Positions 7,626 through 16,033 of a stretch of DNA of 36,751 bases are shown in pieces. The DNA is taken from the NCBI RefSeq assembly GCF_000332055.1, contig NZ_ALVZ01000172.1:1-36751 (forward strand), read 5' to 3'. The position numbers and the translations under genes are program-made. The stretch is from Xenococcus sp. PCC 7305 (GTDB lineage: Bacteria > Cyanobacteriota > Cyanobacteriia > Cyanobacteriales > Xenococcaceae). The number at the start of each line of letters is the position of its first letter. The first letter of the stretch is position 1. The notes beneath the pieces were generated by a model. The model did not search any database. It was not told where the DNA came from and saw only the letters and a program-made list of their open reading frames with translations.

Positions 7626-9131
7626 CTAAATATTTAGCCAATTGGCAACTGTGATGGGCAAAGGTAGAACTATTATTAGTAACAAAGTGAGAACAGCTAA
7701 ACCCAGGAAATCTCGCCAATTATCAAGCTCTGTAATATCATTTAATGCTGGTTGGTCAAGTAAGGGCATAAACCAGAGAATAATTGTCCAAATCCAGAAT
7801 GAAGGATTTATTAAGGCAAATAGAATTGCTAAAATGCGAGCGATCTGCCCAATTGCGATCGCAGTTCTTTGGCCAAATACTGCATGGGCAATCTGCCCGC
7901 CATCGAGTTGACCGACAGGCATCAGATGAACTGCGATGATCAATAAACCTAGATATCCTGCAACAGCTACAGGATGCAGATTAATTGCCATTTCTGGAGT
8001 GAATTGACTACCCAGCGCTATTTTTGTCAGCAAGGCCAAGAAGCAAGAAAAACGAGGATTGACCGCATCAAAATCAAAAACATTAGCAGTTGCCACCGGG
8101 ACAACTTCTGAATGAGCTAAGCCCCATAATAAAACTGGGATAGTAACTGCCAAACCTGTCACAATTCCCGATAGGGCAACATCAAATAAGGCTTGGCGAT
8201 GGGGAATAGGAGATTTCCTTTGGGTATAAGCACCCAGAGTTCCCGCAAATATCGTGGGAGGAAAGGGCACAAAATAGGGTAAAGAACTTTGAATTTTATA
8301 GTAAAGAGCAGCTAAGTAATGACCAAGTTCATGGATTCCTAAAATTAGCATCAAAGCAATGCTATAGGTCGCCCCTTGCCAAATTAAATTAGGGTCGCTT
8401 TGCAATTGTTCGGGCGCAATACCGCTAATTTCAACTCCTGCGAGGGTTGTTGTGATAGCTGTTACGAACATCAATAAAATGGCAAACCCTGGATTGCTAA
8501 CCTCATTAGCTGCTGTTTTTGCTTGGTCTTTGACTTTAGCCTGAGGATTGGGAACTAAAGCAAAAAATGGCTTGCCCTGTAAACTTTCTTGGAAAATCAC
8601 AAAAAAGCGATCGCCAAATACCTGGGCAATATTCTCCTCTATTTTTTTGTAAGCTTGCTCGGGAATGGTTTTCAACTTGCCACGACAGAGTATTGCTTGG
8701 GGTCGATAATCAATTTGCTGTAAATAATAAACATTCCAAGGAAAGCAATCTCGTAGCGCTTTTTCTTCCTGATTGTTAATCGGCCTAACAATATTATTTT
8801 TAGTAGTCTTCGTTTTGTCAGTCTTCTGTTCTGTTTCTGTAATGATTTCTGTTTTTTTTGAAAATCCCAAAGACTTGTCCACTTGGGGTTTACCAATTTG
8901 GATCAACCAGCTATAAAGCAGAGGACAAATTAGAAGAGGAACCAACAATACGACTAGCGGTATGGGGTTTTCTTCTCCTAAAAAATAAGTCCAAGCTGTC
9001 CAGATAAATGCTGGCAACATCATGACAAACCAGCATAACCAGACTGGTGTTTTCGTGATATTGCGAATATTATGCTGAACAACAAAATAGGTAATCAGAC
9101 TAAGTAGGATTAAAACAAACCAAAGATTCAT
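7626..9131 (-). CDS. Site-2 protease family (M50) intramembrane metalloprotease, EGY-like
   Basis: A 501-aa polytopic membrane protease. Two N-terminal helices (about 1-20, 28-50) and a third near 57-78 precede a soluble domain (about 85-205) with the FFVIFQE and PFFALVPNP strands seen in the cyanobacterial/chloroplast EGY branch of S2P. The zinc site is intact: HELGH at 267-271 in a membrane helix, and PVGQLDGG at 405-412 supplying the third ligand (Asp). FVPFPPTIFAGTLGAYTQRKSPIPHRQALFDVALSG between them is typical of EGY-like proteins. Known members cut membrane-bound anti-sigma or regulatory proteins; the substrate here is unknown. Divergently transcribed from the MBL-fold gene. Confidence 0.92.
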   Translation of the reverse strand: MNLWFVLILLSLITYFVVQHNIRNITKTPVWLCWFVMMLPAFIWTAWTYFLGEENPIPLVVLLVPLLICPLLYSWLIQIGKPQVDKSLGFSKKTEIITETEQKTDKTKTTKNNIVRPINNQEEKALRDCFPWNVYYLQQIDYRPQAILCRGKLKTIPEQAYKKIEENIAQVFGDRFFVIFQESLQGKPFFALVPNPQAKVKDQAKTAANEVSNPGFAILLMFVTAITTTLAGVEISGIAPEQLQSDPNLIWQGATYSIALMLILGIHELGHYLAALYYKIQSSLPYFVPFPPTIFAGTLGAYTQRKSPIPHRQALFDVALSGIVTGLAVTIPVLLWGLAHSEVVPVATANVFDFDAVNPRFSCFLALLTKIALGSQFTPEMAINLHPVAVAGYLGLLIIAVHLMPVGQLDGGQIAHAVFGQRTAIAIGQIARILAILFALINPSFWIWTIILWFMPLLDQPALNDITELDNWRDFLGLAVLTLLLIIVLPLPITVANWLNI

Positions 9132-9163
9132 TGCAGTTACTAGTGCTTCGCGCCTTTAGGCAC

Positions 9164-9200
9164 AGGTGTTAGGTGTTAGGTGTTAGGTGTTAGGTGTTAG
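9164..9200 (+). repeat. Heptamer array (AGGTGTT)5.3
   Basis: Five identical consecutive AGGTGTT units (9164-9198) plus two bases. It lies 33 bases upstream of the S2P start, in the divergent region, next to a TAGTGCTTCGCGCCTTTAGG stretch. It is the most regular array in the window. Confidence 0.95.
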
Positions 9201-9300
9201 GGAAAAATTCTGCACCTAAAAAAAGAAATTAGAAATTTTTATCTAATTTATCTAGCCTAGATCTTAGAGCTTAGAACTTAGAGCTAATTTACTATAGAAT

Positions 9301-9326
9301 GCAATGTATAGTATGCATCACATTGC
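9301..9326. promoter_or_regulatory. Dyad GCAATGT-N12-ACATTGC before the MBL-fold gene
   Basis: A perfect 7+7 inverted repeat with a 12-base spacer, ending 18 bases before the ATG at 9345. It could be a dimeric regulator site or a 5'-leader hairpin. There is no second copy to support either reading. Confidence 0.3.
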
Positions 9327-9344
9327 TATCCTTCATATTTTAGA

Positions 9345-10037
9345 ATGCCCGAAAATTTGATAGATCTGACTGCCAGCCCTCCCAGCCATAATAAACCCCC
9401 TCGTCCTATTCTATCGAGAATCTTTGCCTTTGCGCCTAACCGAGACAGTTTGGGTGGTACAGCTTATTTTATTGCCCAAGAAACTGGTAACATCCTCATC
9501 GATTGCCCTGCCTGGCATGAAGATCACCATGAGTGGTTACAAGAAAGGGGAGGAGTTCGCTGGCTAATTTTTACCCATCGAGGTGGCATGGGTAAACAAG
9601 TTCGACAGATGCAGGAGGCTTTGAGCTGTGAGGTGACTGTCCAAGAACAAGAAGCCTATTTGTTACCAGAGACCAAAGTGAAATCTTTTGGTGATTCACT
9701 AACCTTAGCTCCAGGAATAGAGCTTATTTGGACTCCTGGTCATTCTCCTGGATCGGCTTGTGTTTATTGCGACCAAGAAGGGGGGATTTTGTTTACGGGT
9801 CGACATTTACTACCCAAATCTGCCCAAGAAATTGTACCTTTGCGAACAGCGAAAACTTTCCATTGGTGGCGGCAAATTAAATCTGTTGCCAAATTGCGCG
9901 ATCGCTTTTCCGAAGACACTCTTAAATATATTCTCCCAGGGGCCAATACTGGTTATCTAAGAGGTCAGGGCTATGTTGATGATGCTTATCGTAAATTGGA
10001 GAGTTTAGACCTGGAACAATTAAAAATTAAAAATTAA
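9345..10037 (+). CDS. MBL-fold hydrolase-like protein with degenerate metal site
   Basis: A 230-aa protein with the metallo-beta-lactamase fold: N-terminal strands (GGTAYFIAQETGNILIDCPA), a LIFTHRGGMG segment at 75-83, TPGHSPGS at 130-137 and ILFTGRHLLP at 148-157. In active members the second segment reads HxHxDH and the last carries an Asp (TGDxL). Here those ligands are replaced (THRGGMG; Arg153), leaving essentially only His133. I infer that the di-metal centre is lost, so it is probably not a classical hydrolase; a binding or structural role is possible. It ends in TTAAAAA heptamers that also form the start of cdd 3 bases further on, so the two genes are surely co-transcribed. Confidence 0.8.
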   Translation: MPENLIDLTASPPSHNKPPRPILSRIFAFAPNRDSLGGTAYFIAQETGNILIDCPAWHEDHHEWLQERGGVRWLIFTHRGGMGKQVRQMQEALSCEVTVQEQEAYLLPETKVKSFGDSLTLAPGIELIWTPGHSPGSACVYCDQEGGILFTGRHLLPKSAQEIVPLRTAKTFHWWRQIKSVAKLRDRFSEDTLKYILPGANTGYLRGQGYVDDAYRKLESLDLEQLKIKN

Positions 10038-10047
10038 AAATTGGAAA
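10020..10047 (+). repeat. Heptamer array (TTAAAAA)3 + TTGGAAA at the mbl/cdd junction
   Basis: Three exact TTAAAAA units, then a diverged fourth unit TTGGAAA. The array encodes the last residues (KIKN) and the TAA stop of the MBL-fold gene, and the fourth unit contains the TTG start of cdd. Confidence 0.8.
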
Positions 10048-10448
10048 GCATTACAGAAGCACAACAAAGCCAACTCTGGAAAACGGCGCAACAAGCCTAT
10101 CAAAATTCCTATGCTCCCTATTCCCAATTTCCGGTGGGAGCTGCTTTGCTGACTCAGCAGGGAAATATTTTTGCTGGTTGCAATGTCGAAAATATTTCCT
10201 ATGGTCTGACTATCTGTGCCGAACGCAATGCGATCGCATCTGCCGTGGCAGCCGAAGGTGGTCAGCAAATGAAGATTCAGGCGGTCGCGATCGCCAACAA
10301 ACGACAAATTCCCTGTTCTCCCTGTGGCGCTTGCCGACAAGTCATCGCCGAATTTGCCGATAAAAATACTATTGTCATCTTTCTCGGACAAAAAGGCGTG
10401 GAAATCTCAACCCTTGCAGAGCTTTTACCTCAAGGATTTTCGTTTTAA
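10041..10448 (+). CDS. cdd: Cytidine deaminase
   Basis: Hydrolytic deamination of cytidine/deoxycytidine to uridine/deoxyuridine in pyrimidine salvage; small homotetrameric zinc enzyme. At 135 aa the length is right for the tetrameric class. Visible sites: APYSQFPVGAALL substrate loop, GCNVENISYGLTICAERNA with zinc ligand Cys59 and catalytic Glu61, and PCSPCGACRQ with zinc ligands Cys95 and Cys98. The start is a TTG at 10041, because no ATG occurs before the substrate loop; this TTG lies in the last unit of a heptamer array. It is 3 bases after the stop of the MBL-fold gene. Confidence 0.95.
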   Translation: MESITEAQQSQLWKTAQQAYQNSYAPYSQFPVGAALLTQQGNIFAGCNVENISYGLTICAERNAIASAVAAEGGQQMKIQAVAIANKRQIPCSPCGACRQVIAEFADKNTIVIFLGQKGVEISTLAELLPQGFSF

Positions 10449-10536
10449 GTTAAGTTGAACTTTGCTACTTTTTTAAAAATCTGCGACAGAAAGCTATATT
10501 CTATATTAGGACAACTGCAAATACTCCTGATACGTG

Positions 10537-11355
10537 ATGAAATCATATATTGCTGCTGCTATTCAAATGACAAGTAAACCCGATCTAGATAAAAATCTAG
10601 TCGAGGCAGAAGAATTGATCGAATTAGCTGTACGGCAAGGAGCCGAGATAGTAGGATTACCAGAGAATTTTGCTTTTTTGGGGAAAGAATCCGACAAGAT
10701 AGCCAGATCTGTGGAGATTGCGAACAAATCAGACAAATTTCTTAAGACAATGGCCCGTCGCTTCCAAATCCATATTTTGGGAGGTGGTCATCCCATACCC
10801 GTGGCAGAAGACCCGACAAAAGCTTGTAACACTGCTTTTTTAATTAATCCTGATGGACAAGAATTGACTCGTTACCAAAAAGTTCATCTTTTTGATGTGG
10901 ATGTTCCTGATGGCAATACTTACCAAGAATCGAGCACTGTCATGGCGGGCCAAAAATTACCCGAGGTTTATGCCTCTCCTACCTTGGGCAATATTGGGTT
11001 ATCAATTTGTTATGATGTGCGTTTCCCCGAACTATACCGTCATCTTTCCCGTCAGAATGCTGATGTTTTATTCATTCCGGCTGCTTTTACGGCCTTTACA
11101 GGCAAGGATCACTGGCAAGTTTTGCTCCAAGCAAGGGCGATCGAAAATACTTGTTATGTCCTAGCTCCCGCCCAAACAGGAAATCATTACGAAAGACGCT
11201 ATACTCATGGTCACGCCATGATTATCGATCCCTGGGGAACTATCTTGGCCGATGCAGGATCTCAACCTGGAATAGTAGTAGCAGAAATTAATCCTGAGCG
11301 TCTATTACAAGTACGTCAACAAATGCCTTCTTTACAACATCGCATATTTGCTTAA
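10537..11355 (+). CDS. Carbon-nitrogen hydrolase (nitrilase superfamily, Nit1/Nit2-like)
   Basis: A 272-aa cytosolic amidase of the nitrilase superfamily. The catalytic triad is intact (numbered from the GTG at 10534): Glu44 in LPENFAFLG, Lys116 in RYQKVHLFDVD, Cys159 in GLSICYDVRFPELYR. The KVHLFDVDVP and DVRFPELYR wording fits the Nit1/Nit2 branch (deaminated-glutathione amidase or omega-amidase) better than true nitrilases. Deaminated-glutathione repair is therefore the likeliest job, but the substrate cannot be fixed from sequence. GTG and ATG are adjacent (10534, 10537); I use the ATG. Confidence 0.88.
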   Translation: MKSYIAAAIQMTSKPDLDKNLVEAEELIELAVRQGAEIVGLPENFAFLGKESDKIARSVEIANKSDKFLKTMARRFQIHILGGGHPIPVAEDPTKACNTAFLINPDGQELTRYQKVHLFDVDVPDGNTYQESSTVMAGQKLPEVYASPTLGNIGLSICYDVRFPELYRHLSRQNADVLFIPAAFTAFTGKDHWQVLLQARAIENTCYVLAPAQTGNHYERRYTHGHAMIIDPWGTILADAGSQPGIVVAEINPERLLQVRQQMPSLQHRIFA

Positions 11356-11389
11356 TGTTCGCTTAATGTAATCAGATTATGAACAAATT

Positions 11390-12160
11390 ATGGAAGTTAT
11401 CCCAGCAATAGATTTATTAGATGGTAAATGCGTTCGTCTCTATCAAGGCGATTATCAGCGCTCGGAAATATTTAATGACAATCCCGCAACGGTAGCTCGT
11501 AGTTGGGCCGAACAAGGAGCCACCAGAATTCATGTTGTCGATTTAGACGGGGCAAAAGAGGGCAAAACCGCAAATCTAGCGGCGCTCGAAGCAATTGTGG
11601 CAGCAATATCAATTCCGGTACAGGTTGGCGGGGGTTTACGCGATCGCGATTCGGTGGCTCGATTACTCGATTTAGGAGTACAACGTTGTATTGTCGGAAC
11701 TGTCGCTGTAGAGCAACCTGAGTTGGTTCAGGCATTATGCCAAGAGTTTTCTGGGCAAGTTGTCGTGGGCATCGATGCCCGGCAAGGCAAGGTTGCGACT
11801 AGAGGTTGGCTAGAAACCTCGGAAATTTTGGCAACTGATTTGGCCCAGAGAATGACGGTTGCTGGGGCTGCTGCTATTATTTATACTGATATTCATCGTG
11901 ATGGAACTATGACAGGCCCCAATATAGAGGCTCTTAGAGAATTAGCCACTGCGATTGAAATTCCTGTAATTGCTTCTGGAGGAGTTAGTTCTTTGACCGA
12001 TTTGCTTGGCCTGCTTGCCTTGGAGCCTTTAGGGGTCACCGGGGTGATCATCGGCAAGGCCATTTATACTGGAGATGTCAATCTCACTGAAGCCGTCCAA
12101 GCAGTGGGCAATGGTCGTTTACAGGATATTCCCCCCGGCGGTTTTTCTACCTTTGCCTGA
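11390..12160 (+). CDS. hisA: HisA: phosphoribosylformimino-AICAR-ribotide isomerase
   Basis: Amadori isomerisation of ProFAR to PRFAR, the fourth step of histidine synthesis; a (beta/alpha)8 barrel with two phosphate sites. 256 aa, normal length. The two catalytic aspartates are in place: [14 protein letters not shown] (Asp8) and [16 protein letters not shown] (about Asp128). [12 protein letters not shown] and [11 protein letters not shown] are the phosphate loops, and [13 protein letters not shown] is the HisA signature that separates it from HisF. No other his gene is adjacent, as usual in cyanobacteria where the pathway is scattered. A TGTTAAA heptamer array begins 2 bases after its stop. 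Confidence 0.96.
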   Translation: MEVIPAIDLLDGKCVRLYQGDYQRSEIFNDNPATVARSWAEQGATRIHVVDLDGAKEGKTANLAALEAIVAAISIPVQVGGGLRDRDSVARLLDLGVQRCIVGTVAVEQPELVQALCQEFSGQVVVGIDARQGKVATRGWLETSEILATDLAQRMTVAGAAAIIYTDIHRDGTMTGPNIEALRELATAIEIPVIASGGVSSLTDLLGLLALEPLGVTGVIIGKAIYTGDVNLTEAVQAVGNGRLQDIPPGGFSTFA

Positions 12161-12162
12161 TC

Positions 12163-12197
12163 TGTTAAATACTGAATGTTAAATGTTAACTGTTTAG
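12163..12197 (+). repeat. Imperfect heptamer array (TGTTAAA-like)
   Basis: Five 7-bp units: TGTTAAA, TACTGAA, TGTTAAA, TGTTAAC, TGTTTAG. It begins 2 bases after the hisA stop and fills most of the gap to the glycosyltransferase. Confidence 0.65.
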
Positions 12198-12216
12198 GTG
12201 ATAATTAACTTAAGTG

Positions 12217-13404
12217 ATGAAAATTCTAGTATTAGCCTGGGAATTTCCACCTCGTCTGGTGGGCGGTATTGCCCGTCACGTAGCAGAATTGTATCCGGAA
12301 ATAGTGGCCTTAGGCTATGAAATTCATCTGATAACAGTTGAAGTTGACAATGCAGCTATCTATGAAGTGATTGAAGGAATTCATATTCATCGAGTAGCTG
12401 TGGCTCATGGCCATGATTTTTTCCATTGGGTCACCAATATGAATGAAAGCATGGGTGCTTATGGCGGCAATCTGATCTCCGAAGTAGGACATTTTGACCT
12501 GATTCACGCCCATGACTGGCTAGTTGGCGATGCGGCGATCGCCCTTAAGCATAACTTCAAAATACCCTTGATTGCAACTATTCATGCTACCGAATATGGT
12601 CGTAATAATGGAATTTATCAAGAGGGACAAAAATATATTCACAATAAAGAACAATCCCTAGCTCACAATTCCTGGAAGGTTATTGTTTGTAGTCAATATA
12701 TGCGCCAAGAAGTTGAGCGCGCTTTACAAACACCTTGGGATAAAATCCATGTAATCTATAATGGCATTCGCCCAGAGAAAAAAGTCCATCTTGCCGCATC
12801 AGAAAAAATGGCACTGCGTCGTAATTTTGCTGGCGATGACGAAAAAATAGTTTACTATGTAGGACGCATGGCTTATGAAAAAGGAGTTTCTGTGTTATTA
12901 AACGCGGCGCCACAGGTTCTCTGGGATCTTCAAGGCAAGGTCAAATTTGTCATTATTGGTGGTGGCAATACGGATCAACTCAAACAACAAGCTTGGGATT
13001 TAGGCATTTGGGATCAATGCTACTTTACAGGATTCATGGCAGATCAGGACTTAGATAAATTTCAAACTGTTGCCGATTGTGCTGTTTTTCCTAGTCTTTA
13101 CGAACCTTTTGGCATTGTCGCCCTAGAGAGTTTTGCCTCCCGAGTTCCGGTGGTGGTTTCTAATACAGGAGGTCTGCCGGAAGTTGTCAAACATAATAAA
13201 ACAGGGGTCGTAACCTATGCCAACAACCCTGATTCCCTAGCTTGGGGAATCGTCAAAGTCCTGAGGGATAATGCATATGCAAATTTTTTAGTGAAGAATG
13301 CTTATGCAGAATTAGAGACTCATTTTAGTTGGAGAAAGCTAGCGAACCAAACCATCGACGTATATAAAAAAGTAGTTAAAGAGAGGTCCCTAGTAGCCTG
13401 GTAA
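12217..13404 (+). CDS. Family 4 glycosyltransferase (GT-B fold)
   Basis: A 395-aa retaining glycosyltransferase. The N-terminal domain has the acceptor-side motif WEFPPRLVGGIARHVAEL and LIHAHDWLVGDAA, wording shared with glycogen/starch synthase-like GT4 enzymes. The C-terminal nucleotide-sugar domain has IVYYVGRMAYEKGVSVLL, YFTGFM, and the donor motif YEPFGIVALESFASRVPVVVS (E-x7-E), then GGLPEVV. No membrane helix or signal peptide is seen. Donor and acceptor are not readable; the resemblance to alpha-glucan synthases suggests ADP- or UDP-glucose. GTG and ATG are adjacent (12214, 12217); ATG is used. No clear operon partner. Confidence 0.88.
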   Translation: MKILVLAWEFPPRLVGGIARHVAELYPEIVALGYEIHLITVEVDNAAIYEVIEGIHIHRVAVAHGHDFFHWVTNMNESMGAYGGNLISEVGHFDLIHAHDWLVGDAAIALKHNFKIPLIATIHATEYGRNNGIYQEGQKYIHNKEQSLAHNSWKVIVCSQYMRQEVERALQTPWDKIHVIYNGIRPEKKVHLAASEKMALRRNFAGDDEKIVYYVGRMAYEKGVSVLLNAAPQVLWDLQGKVKFVIIGGGNTDQLKQQAWDLGIWDQCYFTGFMADQDLDKFQTVADCAVFPSLYEPFGIVALESFASRVPVVVSNTGGLPEVVKHNKTGVVTYANNPDSLAWGIVKVLRDNAYANFLVKNAYAELETHFSWRKLANQTIDVYKKVVKERSLVAW

Positions 13405-13723
13405 GCCGGAACATTAATAATCAACTTTCACAGAGGGAAACATTCTGTAATAATTATAAAAGACCGAAAGTTTAAGTATGTTTTTATATCGAAGAAGTTG
13501 GCTCATTATCCAGATTAGATCTTTAACCTGATCAATTAGTTATAGGAGAATTCTATTTGGGCTGGGCCAAAATCATATGAGATAAAAACTTTATCGAATG
13601 ATCGGTATTATGAGAGAATTTTTGCAGACTAAACTAAAATTCTGGTCAATCTTAATAACTAGACTGCTCATCTGACACATCACGTTTAACTTTAAATTAA
13701 TTTAGCTTGGGAGGCATATCTTA
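13405..13723 (+). other. Leader/intergenic region before the RRM gene
   Basis: 319 bases without a convincing gene. One 25-codon ATG frame (13598-13675) exists but looks accidental. A GGGAGG Shine-Dalgarno at 13709-13714 precedes the RRM gene. Long leaders are known for cold-regulated cyanobacterial rbp genes, so part of this may be transcribed 5' UTR; that is inference. Confidence 0.4.
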
Positions 13724-14176
13724 ATGTCAGTTCGTTTATACGTAGGTAATTTACCCAAAGAAGCCATAGAGAAAGATGCATTAGTAGCTATGTTTGCTGA
13801 TGATGATCAACAGGTTTCAACAAAACTTATCAAAGACCGTAAGACTGGCAAATGTAGAGGATTTGCTTTTGTTACTGTTCCGACTGATGAAATGGCTGAC
13901 CAGTTTATTGAAAAATATAATGGCCAATCTTTTATGGAAAGTCCGCTAAAGATTGAGAAAGCTTTACCTCGTTCTAAAGGAAAAACCAAAGAAGAAGAGG
14001 AGGCAGAAAATTCTGCTAGTGCGGGTACTGGAGCTAAAAGAAAAAATAACAAACAACGGACTAAAAAAGCTGGTAGTGCTTCAGGTAATGCTCGTCAAGA
14101 TTCAGTACAGCCAGATCCTCGTTGGGCAGATAAATTAGCTCAGTTAAAAGAAATGCTAGCTGCTGCCAATAATTAA
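13724..14176 (+). CDS. RNA-binding protein with one RRM (cyanobacterial Rbp type)
   Basis: A 150-aa protein with a single RNA-recognition motif at residues 3-80: RNP2 RLYVGNLP (4-11) and RNP1 KCRGFAFV (43-50), both with the expected aromatic positions. The tail (about 84-125) is Lys/Glu/Ser/Ala-rich and disordered; the end, DPRWADKLAQLKEML, matches the C-terminal signature of non-Gly-rich cyanobacterial Rbp proteins. These proteins bind mRNA, and some are cold-induced or direct mRNAs to membranes. The ATG is supported by GGGAGG a few bases upstream and by the N-terminal MSVRLYVGNL, typical of the family. Confidence 0.93.
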   Translation: MSVRLYVGNLPKEAIEKDALVAMFADDDQQVSTKLIKDRKTGKCRGFAFVTVPTDEMADQFIEKYNGQSFMESPLKIEKALPRSKGKTKEEEEAENSASAGTGAKRKNNKQRTKKAGSASGNARQDSVQPDPRWADKLAQLKEMLAAANN

Positions 14177-14451
14177 TCACTATCTTGGATTTACTAGAAG
14201 TCGGTTGTCTTACAATCTAATTGGTTGATAGTTTTTAGGACCCCATCAACGAAAAGATTAGCAAAAAAAGTGAAAAACAATCATAAGGAAAGGCTAAGGA
14301 ATTATTCTGAGCTGGAGTTTTTTTGTGCCTTTCTTTAATACTTTTACCTGAATTTAGCTATTACTTTGCAGCTTATGTGTTCTTGATTGATTAGTTAACA
14401 AGATAATCATTATTCCCAATCACAAATATTTTTTTAAGGAGTTCTCTACAG

Positions 14452-15162
14452 ATGAGCGATATTACTGACCCCATTATTGTTATGAAGCAAGAAGTGGGGA
14501 GAGCCGCGGCAAATCGAGTCAAATCAGATTCTATTGTCGGTTTGGGGACCGGTTCAACTACTGCCTATGCGATCGAGTATCTAGGCGATCGCCTCTCTCA
14601 GGGGGAAATCAAAAATATTGTAGGAATTCCCACATCTTTTCAGGCCGAAGTCCTAGCAAAAAAATACAATATACCCTTAACAACTTTGGATGCAGTAGAT
14701 CATATTGATGTTGCGATCGACGGTGCTGATGAAGTTGATCCGCAGAAAAATCTTATTAAAGGTGGTGGGGCAGCTCATACTCGGGAGAAAGTAGTAGATT
14801 CTCTAGCAACGGAATTTATTGTAGTGGTTGATAGTGGCAAACTAACAGATAAACTAGGCTCTACTTTTCTGCTCCCTGTCGAAGTTATTCCCATGGCAAT
14901 CACTCCTGCGATGAATGCTCTTAAAAAATTGGGCGGCGAACCTAGTTTACGCATGGGAATCAAAAAAGCTGGCCCAGTGGTCACGGATCAAGGGAACCTA
15001 GTAGTTGATGTCAAATTCGATGAGATTACTAATCCAGAAGAATTAGAAAAAACAATCAACAACATTCCTGGAGTGTTAGAAAATGGTTTGTTTGTTGGGG
15101 TGACAGATATTGTCTTGGTAGGTGAGATCAAAGATGGTCAACCAACAGTTCGGGAAATGTAA
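14452..15162 (+). CDS. rpiA: Ribose-5-phosphate isomerase A
   Basis: Interconverts ribose-5-phosphate and ribulose-5-phosphate in the Calvin cycle and pentose-phosphate pathway; cytosolic. 236 aa. Motifs: [16 protein letters not shown] (phosphate loop), [22 protein letters not shown] and [16 protein letters not shown] (catalytic Asp/Lys/Glu region), then [12 protein letters not shown] and the [10 protein letters not shown] end. An AAGGAG Shine-Dalgarno at 14436-14441 supports the ATG at 14452. It is monocistronic by position: the next gene is on the opposite strand. Confidence 0.96.
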   Translation: MSDITDPIIVMKQEVGRAAANRVKSDSIVGLGTGSTTAYAIEYLGDRLSQGEIKNIVGIPTSFQAEVLAKKYNIPLTTLDAVDHIDVAIDGADEVDPQKNLIKGGGAAHTREKVVDSLATEFIVVVDSGKLTDKLGSTFLLPVEVIPMAITPAMNALKKLGGEPSLRMGIKKAGPVVTDQGNLVVDVKFDEITNPEELEKTINNIPGVLENGLFVGVTDIVLVGEIKDGQPTVREM

Positions 15163-15582
15163 AATATAGCGCTACACGCCAGGGAAATGGCAACAGTCAA
15201 GAGAAAACCTGATCCCAAAGACAATCGTTTAAGACCGCGAACTTAAGTTGCTGGTAATAACTTTGCGTTATACTGCCAGTGACTATTTTTTTGCCTGTTT
15301 GACTTACCAAGGCATAAATCTACAGGACTTGGCAAAATTCAAAGAAATGTAGGAGACAGATTTTAGGTATTGAGTGTTAGGCATGTAGGTAAATCCTGAA
15401 AAAAGATAATATTAGCCATTAATCACCTTAATCAAGTTAATAAGTGATGGATGTGTAAAGTTTAAATCATCCTAAACAAAAAATTTATCTGACGAAAATA
15501 ATTCTCGCAACTGAAATGGCTCAAGAATCATAATTTTCGGTTTTAGCAGTTCATCATTAGGGATTCATAATTTTTACTTCAA
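15163..15582. other. Convergent intergenic region between rpiA and cyAbrB
   Basis: About 420 bases between the end of rpiA and the terminator of cyabrB. It holds a 19-codon ATG frame (15187-15246, Lys/Arg/Pro-rich) of doubtful status and a decayed GTGTTAG-type repeat near 15370-15390. No tRNA or known small-RNA core was recognised. Confidence 0.4.
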
Positions 15583-15613
15583 ATAAAAATCACCCTTGAT
15601 AGCAAAGGTGATT
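15583..15613 (-). terminator. Rho-independent terminator of cyabrB
   Basis: On the minus strand, AATCACC pairs with GGTGATT (arms at 15607-15613 and 15588-15594) around a 12-base loop region, followed by a run of T residues (A's at 15584-15589 on the plus strand). It lies 28 bases past the stop codon. Confidence 0.7.
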
Positions 15614-15640
15614 ATTCCGCTAAATATCTAGAACTAGGAT

Positions 15641-16033
15641 TTAAGTTTCTTCGTTGGCATTTCCGTCTTCATCAAGCTGTTTGAGGTGAATATGCTTGTA
15701 TCCTAGTTTGATTTCAAACTTATCCCCTTCTTTAAGTCCCATCGCTTGGGTATAGGTAGAACCAATAACAATTTGACCATTTTTGTGCACACTGACACGA
15801 TAAGTAGGTTCGCGACCGCGACCATCTTTAGCTCCTTCTGGGTCTAAGGGAACACCTTTGGCCGCAAGTACTGCATCGTAAAAATCAGTTAAGTTTACGC
15901 GAGTTTGGTTATCTTTAGTGACAGTAAAATATCCACAACGTTTTGCAGTTTCCCTTCTGGGTAAATGGGATAACTCTTTTACTTTTTGAAGCAAGGCTTT
16001 TCCTGTTAAGGCGGCTGTTGCAGTTTCACTCAT
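15641..16033 (-). CDS. cyAbrB-type transcriptional regulator
   Basis: A 130-aa DNA-binding protein of the cyanobacterial AbrB-like family. It carries the family N-terminal half (LTGKALLQKVKELSHLPRRE, AKRCGY, RVNLTDFYDAVLAAKG) and the AbrB-like swapped-hairpin half at the C-terminus (GRGREPTYRVSVHKNGQIVI, GLKEGDKFEIKLGYKHIHL). The basic AbrB-like part lies C-terminally, opposite to Bacillus AbrB, as is typical for cyAbrB. Wording is closer to the cyAbrB1 (Sll0359) than the cyAbrB2 (Sll0822) type as I remember them; I leave the symbol open. Members act on nitrogen/carbon genes, hydrogenase and redox genes. Own terminator downstream. Confidence 0.93.
   Translation of the reverse strand: MSETATAALTGKALLQKVKELSHLPRRETAKRCGYFTVTKDNQTRVNLTDFYDAVLAAKGVPLDPEGAKDGRGREPTYRVSVHKNGQIVIGSTYTQAMGLKEGDKFEIKLGYKHIHLKQLDEDGNANEET

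Noticed and set aside
9164-9200. AGGTGTT array as CRISPR or telomere-like repeat
   Set aside because: No spacers and a bare 7-bp unit; it fits cyanobacterial tandem heptamers.
13598-13675. 25-codon ATG frame upstream of the RRM gene
   Set aside because: No RBS and no recognisable character; length is expected by chance.
14214-14335. Possible terminators after the RRM gene (GTTGAT/ATCAAC and GAAAGGC/GCCTTTC)
   Set aside because: Short stems or long loops and no properly placed T run.
15187-15246. 19-residue Lys/Arg/Pro-rich frame after rpiA
   Set aside because: Very short, weak AGGG too close to the ATG, no known small protein matches by memory.
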